Below, piece after piece: positions 41,456 through 57,490 of a stretch of 64,000 nucleotides of DNA. Under the pieces are notes generated by a model. The model was not told the origin of the DNA and searched no databases. It saw only the letters and a program-made list of their open reading frames with translations. Each line of letters starts with the position of its first letter. The first letter of the stretch is position 1. This DNA is from Brasenia schreberi (Eukaryota > Streptophyta > Magnoliopsida > Nymphaeales > Cabombaceae): positions 6,767,501-6,831,500 of the forward strand of contig JAYKKT010000089.1 in assembly GCA_036023115.1 (NCBI GenBank), written 5' to 3'. Both the position numbers and the translations under genes were made by a program.

Positions 41456-42168
41456 TAGACATCGTATTAGTGGAGGAGTCTAAGGAAAAAGTTAATAGAA
41501 AATTAGAACTATGGAGAAAACATTAGAAAGCAAAGGCCTCCGACTTAGTAGGACAAAGACAGAACATATGGAATGTAAGTTTGATCATTTGGTTATTTCA
41601 CGTGACATAGAAATTAAAATTGGCACACATTGCATCCCCAAATGGAAAGTTTTAAATACCTAGGGTCAATTTTTCAAAGTGATGAAAGAATTTATGGAGA
41701 CGTTAGGCATAGAATTAGAACAACAATTAGACCTACCATGTTTTATGCTTTTGAGTGTTGGGCAGTTAATCATCAACATGTATAAAAGATGTATGTCACA
41801 GAAATGAAGATGTTTTGAAATGTATGAGTGGTCATACAAGAAAAGACCACATTCATAATGAGGTTATTAGAAACAAATTAGGAGTGGCACCAATAGAGGA
41901 TAAAATGAGAGAATATTGTTTAAGATGGTTTGAACATATACAAAGAAGATCAAAAGAAGAACCTATAAAAAGGTATGAAAAACTAAATTTGAAAAGTATT
42001 AAAAGAGGTAGAGGACGACCACAAAAGTGTTGGAAAGAAACAATAAAGAATGATCTAGCTTATTGTGAGTTAATTGCTAATATGACACATGATAGGGCTA
42101 TGTGGAAACAAAGAATCCATGTAGCCGACCCCGTCTAGTATGAGAAAAGGCTTAGTTGTTGTTGTTGC
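41456..42168 (+). mobile_element. RTE-type LINE, third copy, inside ferric reductase pseudogene
   Basis: It starts just after the FADD position ([19 protein letters not shown]) and runs to the (TTG)n tail at 42168. The frame 41815-42138 still encodes SGHTRKDHIHNEVIRNK and continues to IHVADPV. Several deletions are present upstream, including loss of the [13 protein letters not shown] segment. It occupies the place where the haem-domain exons should be. Confidence 0.92.
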
Positions 42169-45100
42169 TGGATCGTTTCCTGAGGTTTGCTAACAATAAA
42201 AATGCCTTCCATGTGGAACAGTGGAGTTGACTCTATCGAAGCCTCAGAGTACTACTCTTTACCTGTATATTTTCTCCATCATTGGAAATAAACCACCTTG
42301 TCTTGCATATAAATGTGCATATGCTTCTGTATAAGACATATGGAGAAATACATGCACGTTAACATGGTAATACTATCATTTTTATCCATGAGATTGGGGT
42401 TGAGCATGACCGAGAATATCCACATGCCATCTATGATAGTTTTGCATAATCTGAATTTATTTAGGTTAGATTCTCTGACATTCATTTTTGTATAAATTTC
42501 TCACTGGGTCCAGTAAGTGACAGGAAATAGCTACAAGCATTCTCCTAGATCACTTCTAAGTACCATACACAAACAAACAGAGAGAGAGAAGCACCCAGAA
42601 TAATCATATCCTCACATTCTACGGCATGCAAGGATAAAGATTTGGCATAACTATATTCTTCTTAGGAAAATAAACGAACCACGGAGGTATGTATGCATGA
42701 AGGATAAATCTTTATTCAGTGAAGCCTCTCAAAAGAGGGAATCAAGCCACGAGGCATATGGATTACAATGTACAAGGCTGGGTTTTATAGAGGAAGCAAG
42801 CAGCCAGCAACCACCTCCTCCATGGCTAGAATTCTAGCCGTTGAGAGCACTTGGTGCAGGTGCTGATTATTTAAAAAGGGAAAATACAAAAAGGGAAAAT
42901 ACAGAAAATAGCGGAAATACAAAAAGGAATAATGGTGAAATACAATTTTACATTTAACAATTCTGTGGGTAGCTAAGATAGTATCATCTTGGTGTGTTAC
43001 ACAGGAATGAACAAATACATAACCATTTACCTCCTAAACTCATTCACGTTTGAATCTGTTCTTTTCTGACTTCAGATTTATGTGTGCTTTATATGTCAAA
43101 CTTATGTAACTGGAATCCCGTCTCTTCTAGACATGACATACAATGCTCTCGGTTTCGTCTTCCTGCAAGTTAGGGAGTTGTCCTGGTTTCAGTGTCATCC
43201 TTTTAGTGTATCTTCTAGTCCGTTAGATGGCAGGTTTCACTTTCTGATTAAAGTACTGGGGGAGTGGACTCATAAGTTGAGAGAGAGAATCTTGAGTGCC
43301 AAGGAAACTCCTCAGAAAGGCATGAAACCTACCTTAATAAGTTTTGACTTAAGAACTAACTGGTACTTGACTCGTGAAATGCACGCATTTGTATGATCTG
43401 TTCAGATAATGACCAAACATGATCACATAACATTGTTTATCTGCTGTGACAAAATTTCAGTAACCAGAATCTATACCATGTTTTCAATAAAGGATGTTTG
43501 AGCCATTGAATCCCCATACCATATCAGTTTCTAATATCTTATCAAACCTATTAACGCTTGATTCACGTTCTACTTATAACAGTGCATAATAGCAAAAATG
43601 GGTGAATAAAGAGAATAGATGACAAAAAGGTTATTTATGCGTTGGCGTGTGCTCTTGGAGGGAGATTGCATGTTACCTCTTGCAGATACTAGGAACAACA
43701 GAACCCTAAAACATCTTTTGTCTGGATTGCAAAAGTATGGGCCAGCGTGTTCTAGAATTTCAATTAAATCAAGCTGCTCTTTTCTTTTATGTCTTCAAGC
43801 ACAATCTCATAATACATTTTATCCGCTTGACCTAGTAAATTAGTAATCCATTATAAATTATCTTTTGTAAAGAACTTACAGAGATGGTCAAAGTTCTAAT
43901 CTTTGTTTTAACCGACTCAGAGATGCATTCTTTGCCTCTACAGGTATGAATACCTCATGCTGGTAGCCGGCGGCATAGGAATTTCACCCTTCATTGCCAT
44001 TTTGAGAGACAATCTTGCATAGAGTTAAAGATAGAAAGCCTTGTCTACCAAAAAAAAATCTATTGATTTGGACGGTCAAAAGATCTGAGGAGATGTCTCC
44101 TTTCCACAATAGATATAGCATCCATTTGCCCATTCTTCTCAAAATTTATAAACATAGAGGTTCAAACATATGTAACACAAGAAACAGAAAAGCCACTGGT
44201 ATGTATGTCTCTCTTCTATTGTGATACTTCATTCAACAAAACAATAATGGCGATATTGATTCCATTTCTAACCTAACACAGGAAAAAGGTAATCAATCTG
44301 AAAACAAGATGGTCGCACACTTTCCAGAACCCAGTGGCAGTAGCATGTCAACTTTGGTTGGTACAAGAAATGCAATATGGTCAGGAATCTATATCTTCTC
44401 TTCCATAGTTGGGTTCATACTACTCATAATTCTGACAAAAATACTTTATATAAGACGGTTAAATATAACTACACGGTGGCTCCAAGGACTTGTGTGTATC
44501 GGCTGCATGTTTGCAAGCATCATCCTATTTGGGGGCACTGTAATACTTTGTTGGCGTCGCTGGGAAAGAAGTCATGAGGACCATGAAGAACACGAGGATG
44601 CTGCAGGATTGAGTTATTTCGGCCCCCATGTTGAGGAAGCATCACAAAATATTGTTTCCTTGGCATCTGCTCATTATGGAAAACGACCCAACTTTGAAGG
44701 TAATCATTCTCTTGTTAGCTGCTGCTGAATTTATAGAATGCGCTCCCTCTTTGAGCTATATCTAACAGACACCTTCACCAGGAAGTTTCACCACTGTCGG
44801 ATACTCCAACGTTTGACACCTGTACTCCTATGTCCTACCCAACACTATATATTTAAGTACCCTTTTAGTGATGTGTTACTAAGACATTTCATGAGTCCTG
44901 GCCTTATTAGTGAATTAACTTTGTTTTAGTTTTATGAGATATTATCCACTATATATTAATAATAATAAATATATAAACTATACTCATATCTAGCAGTCTC
45001 CCCTTATTCATGATTTTCTAAAATTACCAACACCAGCACCTGCACCTGCAACCTTGTCTGCACCCACGGGACATGGGACAAGAACTTCACATAACTAGCC

Positions 45101-45313
45101 TTCGCCATGATATGCAGATCTCTAATGCATTATTATTTTTCAGCAATTTTCAACTCCGTAGCAGACAAGTGGGGAGATGTGGACGTGGGCGTTCTTGTAT
45201 GTGGTCCACCAGGCCTACAGGGAAGCGTTGCTGCAGAATGCAGGTCACAGAGCCTCAGAAGCAGATGGAACCATCCAATTTCCCACTTCAATAGTCATAG
45301 TTTTGATTTATAG

Positions 45314-46864
45314 CAACAGCATCTTGTACCCATAGTTAGTGCCTACGATCTGCTTCTTCTCTCAATTACTCATTCACCTTTGTGCAAAATTACTGGAGAA
45401 GTTCAAGCATTGACCTTCTGATATAGAAACAATGTCTACTTCAATTAAAAAAGCAATCAGCTGGTTTAAGATAAATGAATACAGAAGAAAGAGAGTCACA
45501 TAATCCAAAGTCCAAGCTCTTCCTTAGGCTACATGAACTATTCACATGATGTCTTTACATATACAGACAACTGTATGTTACTTATACCAATGGCTGTATT
45601 CTCCTGAACTTACACGTGACCTATTATAGCAGAAGGATCAGCAATATACACGCGTCAACTAGAAAAGAACTTGTAGATAAGCAGTAAGATTGTGCGGATG
45701 GAACTTCATGGAAAAACTTCAGTCATGAAATTTTCTATTCGATGTAAGCCTCAAAGCCCCCAACCAGGAAGACTTCATATTGGTGACCAGCAATTCTGTA
45801 TGTGGACCAAACTTGACGGATTTAAAATTGGTACTGCAAAATTCTGGTTAAGCCTTGTATGTTGTAAATTATGGAGACTAACAATTTGCTCAGAGTAGAT
45901 AAGTGATAGGGTGCGTTAGCAGAAAGAGGAACAAGCTATAATAGTTTCTCATGTCATGAACTTTGCAACATTTGTCCTGTCACAAAATCAATGTTGGACT
46001 CACCTTTCTCGGTTAATGCTCAAAAAAACTAATCAATTATTATTAACAATAAAGATAAAAGGGAAAGATTTGTAGGTATGATTTACCATAGCTTAGAATT
46101 TCTGTTGCAACTTAGCACCTAGATTTTGATGCTTGACTCCGGCAGTAGGATGATGACAGCACCTACATTATTTTGATAGTTCATTTTCAAGGATTTAGAT
46201 TATGGTCAACCAATAAATTTGAATGGATTTGACAGAAAAGACTTATGTACATAATTGCATATATAGAATTATAGATACATATGTGTGTGTATATGTATAT
46301 ATATAATATACATACATACATACATATATACTGTTGCAACTTAGCACCTACATTTAGATGCTTGACTCCGACAGTAGGATGATGACAGCACCTATGCTGT
46401 TTTGACAGTCCATGTTCAAGGATTTAGATTATGGTTAACCAATAAATTTCAATGGATTTGACAGAAAAACTTATGTAAATACATAAATACAAAGGTACAT
46501 ATTGTGTGTATGTGTGTATATACACAGAAAGAGGCATATATATGTATACACACTAAGCGTGTACACATATGCCTATGAGAAATTGCATCTATGTATGGAT
46601 GTACATGTGTATACATATGTATGTGATACTTGTATACATGCACAACCGCAGACTAGCTTTCTGGAGCTTCCTAACAGAATTTTTCTCATGCTTTTAAACA
46701 AACTTGAGGAATTTAATTTATTGAATGACCATTTCTATGTAGGCACCACGAATTAATCATCTGATTTCTTCATCAGGAAGCTTGTCAGTACCCAGTTTTC
46801 CAGCTTTTCTTGCAAAGTCACAGTTTTCCTTTTCTTTGGAAATGAGAAGGCAAATTCATCTTTT
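45314..46864. other. Spacer between ferric reductase pseudogene and MCM8 3' end
   Basis: The two genes converge here. No coding sequence is supported. The main structure is the direct repeat at 46102-46480; TA/CA microsatellite DNA fills 46255-46330 and 46490-46640. Confidence 0.7.
46102..46480. repeat. Two-copy direct repeat (about 150 bp, offset 229)
   Basis: CTGTTGCAACTTAGCACCTA at 46102 recurs at 46331, and both copies continue similarly (GATGCTTGACTCCG, CAGTAGGATGATGACAGCAC, TTCAAGGATTTAGATTATGG) for about 150 bases. Each copy is followed by a TATA/CATA microsatellite, suggesting unequal slippage of the whole block. Confidence 0.9.
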
Positions 46865-51806
<4,942 letters not shown>

Positions 51807-52825
51807 TTATGTACAGCCCTTAGGTTCAAATGGATCATTGAGAAACTCGTACAAACATGAGAGTTGAAAGATTACCTGAATTTGGTCTCGATGAAAACAA
51901 TCAATGCAATAGACATGCTTCAAGAAGCATTGCATGACCATGTTAAAGAGGGTACATCAGGATCGATGGTAATAGGCCCTCCTAGATGTCAGCATATACA
52001 ACTATATAATGTACGAGACAAAGTTCTCACTTCTGAGTTAATTTTTCATGTAATAACTTATTTTCAGTGGAATTTCCACTAGTAGTTTAAAAATAAAACG
52101 TAGACACATACACTCAGAAGCCAATGCATCCTCCATTTTAGAACATAACAAGAATCATACGTCTGATGTATCCTTACAAATAATATGAAAGTAAAAATAT
52201 TTTAACCAGGTAGTAGAAGGCTTCTCCTAGTATTGCTATTAGCAAGACCGATGTCAGTTATTAACACAAAAGAACCATCAGACATGTTACCGAGTGGAGG
52301 AGACCCAGTGTTGAGTGATGCCCTCAATTTTCCCCCTTGTAGAAAAGGCCCTAACCATAATGATCCATCAAAGCAAGAGGTCATTTTTGTGACAAAATTC
52401 ACATTCTATGTTTGCGACATGAACCATGTTTGATGACTTAATGTTCACTCATATGTTCTCTAGGGAGCCAGTACGAAGCAAAGCTGGCACCAGTAACTAA
52501 TGTCAGGCAAAATAAAACAAAAGAAACCTAAACTGAAAAAATAAGTTATGTTATTTATGATCACTCATATGTTCTCTATAGGTAATTAATGTTCACTCAT
52601 ATGTTCTCTATAGAGAGAACTTATTGATATTTATGATATTTTACTCTATATATAAACTATTGTCATAGGCTCCAACAAAGTCAACTTGCTTCAGAAACCT
52701 CCTCAACCAAGCCTTTCTACACAGGTAGTCTAAGTTAGAATGCAACAAGGGGATTTAACCTTCTTAGTTATGTTGTTATCTAAGCACACTAAAAGTCTAA
52801 AATCCAAGTCCTGATGGGATCCAAC

Positions 52826-55800
52826 CAGTGTTGTCTGACGCGTATCGTATCGTGTATCGCTGGGCTCTACGATACGAGCGTATCGTATCGTACTTTAATA
52901 TTAAAATAATATAAAAATTAATTTAAAATCAATAAAAATTAGTAAAAATCCGAAAAAATTAAAAAAAAAATCAGGAAAAAATCAAGAAAAATCTGGTAAT
53001 TGCTTTAAATTCATATATTGTAAGTTTCGTACAGATTGAGCATTCAATATTGAACAATTGCATCTCAATTTACATATTTTGAATTCAAAAAATGAAATAG
53101 ACATTTCAGACACAGTTACATTTTACAAATTGTAATCAGGATCATCAACTAAATAATCTTCATCTTCTCCTTGTTGCAGATCCTCCTCATCATCATCAAC
53201 GACACCTTCTTCTTGGAAATCAAATTCTTATCTCCTTGATGTTGTTGTTGCGCTCCTTCCAAATTAATCCAAGCAACGTCTTCTTTAGTTAGGAGGGCAT
53301 TTTCTTCAGTATCTTATATAACCCAATCTTCTAATATATCAAAATTATCCAAACTTATTGGATCGAACTGACTTTCTTCTCTATTTACTTTTTTTAATTA
53401 CCTACGACAAACAAAGATAAATAATTAGTAAATAATATTAACAATTGAAGACTGAAGTTAAACAATATTGAAATGAAAATTTGAAAGTAATACAACATTA
53501 CCTTTCACGAAGGCGCATGTTACAACGAATATAAACAAAATCATTTAGTCTTTTGTGTTCCAACCTATTGCGCTTCTTTGTATGGATGTATTAAAAAATA
53601 CTCCATTTCTTTCACAACCTATTGCACTACAAGTTTGGCTTAAGACTCTCACTGCAAAATCTCTAAGGTTTGGACAATCAGTTCTAAACCTGTTCCACCA
53701 AACATCTGTAGAAAAAGACAAACATTAGAAACATAATTCACAATAATGTAAGATGAAACTTAAATATCAAAATAAACAATTTACCTGGATGCATCGTAGT
53801 ATAGTTGCAAATTACAACAGGCAAACCCTTCAAATGAAGAGCATTATCATATATCTCCATCTCTCAATATATTGCATCTGCTATGCTCTCATCAGGGACT
53901 AATTTGCTGATACATTCAATGATTCCTCGATTAATCTCACCGTCCCTTTTGAAGGTTGCTGAGTACCTCAATGATGGGTTTAGATAGTAGGCTGATGCAT
54001 GAATAGGCTGATGCAATTGTTTATTCCATCTACTATCAATTATTTCCCACACGAGCACATAATCTCTTTTTTTCCATTAAAGTTATTTCTAATTGCTTCT
54101 TTTGTCCTGTCCATGGCTTCATAAAGGTAGCCTATTGATGGTTTCTCCTTGCTGTCAACCAATCTCAAAACTTTCACTAAAGGACAAGTAATTTTCAATA
54201 ATCTGATACATGCATTCTAAAATGAACTTCTAAAAACCGTTTCTGCAATCTCATTCAACTTTTTGTTCCTTCTGTTTTGAGGCAACTCTACAAATTGTTG
54301 CCACTCATCTGAGGAGAACATTCTCTTTAAAGATTGCTTCTGTCTCACAATACTCTGTACAGATAAGAAGTTTGTTACGAACCGAGTTGCAACTGTGCGA
54401 AGAAGCTCTGCACTTTCTGTGTATCTCCTCATCATACACAAAACAAATGCATAGTTGTAAATGAATTTTGTAATATCTTGGCAACACTCAGTTGTTGTCT
54501 TTATTTCATCCATCTCACCAATATCCTCGAGGATGAGATCTAAACAATGGGTTGCACATGGTGTCCAGTAGAAAGTCCCATAAATATCAGCTAACTCCTT
54601 CCCAGTTGCTTTGTAGTTAGCTGCATTATCTGTAATCAATTAGACTACATTTTCTAGCTCAACCTCCAGTATAACCTTATCAAATTCCTCTCATAGGATC
54701 TCTGCAGTGTACCTCTCCTCTGACATATCTAGAGATCTCAAAAACATGAGTCCTTTAGGACAATATACAAGAAAGTTTAGCAATGCCCTTCCTCGCCTAT
54801 CGGTCCATCCATCTACCATGATAGTGCATCCTGTTTCCTTCCACGATTGTCTCAAAGTCGAACAATATTGTTGCACTTCAATAACGATCTGATCTAATAT
54901 CTTCTGATAAGAGGGCATCCTGTATCCTAGACCAATGTTAGCAATTGCATCTACCATTGCTTGAAAATGAAAACTTTTTGCTGCATTAAATGGAATGCAT
55001 GTATCATAAAACCATATGTCCACTGAAAGGTCTGCTTGATCATGCAGTTGTTCTGAAGCCATAGCAGCACAAATTCCTGGCTGAGCACCAGGTGTAGTGG
55101 AAGGAGGAAAGAACGAATGTATGCTAGAAGAATAAGCTCTTCCTCTACTCCTTCCTGAACTTCCTCTTCTACCACCTCCAAAGTTTTCAGCTGCAACCCT
55201 CTTTCCCCTGCTAGGTGCTCGCGAACTACTACTACAAATATATGTTCTACCATCTGAAGGCAAACTATCAGTGAATCCAACTCCAGTGGCAGTAGCATCA
55301 TCAGCTTCTTCACATATCTGGAAATCATTCTTTTGTTGTCTCCTTTCCTGCATGCTCTCAATCATCTGCAAGCATTGTCATTTAATACCTTCTGGCACAC
55401 TTCTAACTCTGCCTGTGCATGGTGCAACTTCTTTCCTGGTTCCTGCAAGGTGGTGTTTCAACCTTGAAATTTCACCACTAACCACCTTTTCACAAAATAA
55501 ACATCTGATGAATAACCTTGAACCCTCAACTGGTATACCCCATTGCCATGCCGGATCATTAGACTTTGAATGAGAGTCTCTATCACCCCTTCCTGCCATC
55601 TCAATGGAGTACTTTAATTCAAACAAAAACCTAAAAATAAAAGCACTTCGTAAATCCCCTAATCTTCAAATAACACTCAAATCGAGTGTCTCCCACTTCA
55701 TGAATGCAATAAAAATCGTATAAAAACACTTAATAACTTCATATTTTATCATTCAAAAAAAAAAATAACAAAAAAACAACAAATATAAAAGGAAAAATTA

Positions 55801-56108
55801 GAAAAAACATTTAAAATATACCTAAATCCGAGTTTGGAGGCTTGGACAGACACCGTAGGGCACGATTTTAGAGCTTTGAACACCAAAGAGGCGAAAACCA
55901 ACTATTAAGGAGCTTAAGGAATCCAAAAGGAGAGAGGAAACCCGCGAAAAATCGCGAGTTTCTCTCAAGTCGGGACCCTTTATAAGGGTCCCGGGGCATA
56001 TCGCCCATATCACACGATACGGTGCGATACGCCCGCACCTGCGATACGGGCCCCCATATCATATCGTGGTGGCCCACGATACGATACGGTGCGATACGGA
56101 CAACACTG
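52826..56108 (-). mobile_element. Complete hAT transposon (GATACG family), copy 1
   Basis: Tips CAGTGTTGTC (52826-52835) and GACAACACTG (56099-56108) are perfect 10 bp inverted repeats, flanked by the identical 8-base duplication GATCCAAC (52818-52825 and 56109-56116). Inside each end CGTATCG/CGATACG words repeat many times, the kind of subterminal repeat array that hAT transposases bind. At 3283 bp it spans a whole transposase gene on the minus strand, now broken. It lies in the giant MCM8 intron. Confidence 0.96.
53508..55626 (-). pseudogene. hAT transposase, disrupted (copy 1)
   Basis: In order on the minus strand: a BED-type zinc finger (RCLFCEKVVSGEISRLKHHLAGT) near 55440-55520; a basic Gly/Ser/Arg linker; the DUF659-type catalytic region (GCTIMVDGWTDRRGRALLNF, LITDNAANYKATGKELADIYG, TPCATHCLDLILEDIG); a helical insertion region (YYLNPSLRYSATF); and a decayed hATC dimerisation end (VLSQTCSAIGCERN) near 53590-53700. 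Stops lie between the zinc finger and linker (55375-55377), near 54690, near 54643, near 54216 and near 53863. The family is the DUF659/hATC transposases common in plants. Long frames survive, so decay is recent. Confidence 0.92.
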
Positions 56109-57490
56109 GATCCAACGCATTAGCCTTGGAAACATTGCACACATTTTAAAAGATCCAGCAAGCTCCCACTACATAATGCAATCCTCCTTGATTTCATATC
56201 AGGACCATCTACGCAAGGGTGATTAGTCAGCATAGGTGGAGTTGTCAACTTGATTAAATAACATCGGCAGAAAACCTTTTTAAATCAAAAGTATCCTAGT
56301 TTTCCTAAGATATAGTGGATCTAGCATACAACTACCAAGTCTCAACATGAGGAAGGCCAGCTCATTGAAAAGAAAGGGTGAACCTTATTGTGATGGATAT
56401 TTTCCAGCCTGATGCAAGACTTCAAACTTGAAAATTTTCAAGCATCCATGAAAAGTTCTCTTTAAATTGGAAAAGTATGTAAACATATATATATATATAT
56501 ATATATTATATTTAGACAGTTTTTTATGTTTTCTGCTTGCATAGGTCTTTTGGTTAGTCATTCTACTCATGTATATATGAGAGCTAAGTCATAAAGATGA
56601 AGATGCAAGAGCATGATACAGGTGCAGGACACGGTAAACTTTAAATATGGTACAATGACATGGCAATATATGTGTGAATTGTATATTATTTTACATAACT
56701 GATAATATCTCACAAAACTAGAAGGAAATTTCAGTTTTCATGTGACACTATTCACTAAGAAAACAAGTGGTCAACAATATTTGATGCAACATAACAAAAG
56801 AAAGATGAAACCACTAAAAATTGGCTGGCAGTGTGTAGCTGTGTCCAATATTGTCTGACACATACTGTATCATGTATCGTTGGGCTCCACAATACGGGCG
56901 TATCGTATCGTAGTATATCATACTTTAATATTAAAAAATTGAAAAATATTTTAAAAATCAAGAAAAATTAGTAAAAATCCAAAAAAATAAGGAAAAATCT
57001 ATTAATTGCTTTGAATTCATATAATGCAAAGTTTAGTACAGATTAAGCATTCAACATTGAACAATTGCATCCAAATTTACATATTTTGAAGCAAAAAATG
57101 AAATACATTTACATTTTACAAATTATAATCAGGATCATCAACTAAATAATCTTCATCTTCTCCTTGATGAAGATCTTCATCAGCAGCAGCACCTTCTGCT
57201 TGGAAATCAAATTCTTCATCTCTTTCATACTGTTGTTGCGCTCCTTCCAAATTAATCCATGCAATGTCTTCTTCAGTTAGGAACTTAGGAAGGCATTTTC
57301 TTCACTATCTTCTACAATCCAGTCTTCTAATATATCAAAATTATCCAAACTTATTGGATCAGATTAGCTTTCTTGTCTATTTTTTTTTAATTGCCTATAA
57401 CAAAGAAAGATAAGTAATTAGTAAATAATATTAACAATTGAAGTCCAATAATTTATTGAATTGAACATTTAAGTGCTAACTAATATAATA

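Larger units (their letters stand above)
40746..45313 (+). pseudogene. Ferric reduction oxidase pseudogene (FRO6/FRO7-like)
   Basis: FROs move electrons from NAD(P)H through FAD and two haems to reduce Fe(III) at membranes. Exon 1 (40746-40980) encodes MDEHSAQQLLL...GLDLNKTNFMKLSL and a first membrane helix, as in FRO6/7. Exon 2 starts at about 41073 but breaks after a few codons at foreign repeat and LINE sequence. The four-helix haem domain is absent. The FAD motif [12 protein letters not shown] is at about 43190-43230, and GGIGISPFIAIL (NADPH site) at 43963-44005. An extra A near 44011 shifts the frame, and a second shift follows near 44110. The late membrane exon 44282-44699 and the last exon 45144-45313 ([14 protein letters not shown]...HFNSHSFDL) are intact. 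Loss of the haem domain and the shifts make it non-functional. Confidence 0.9.
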
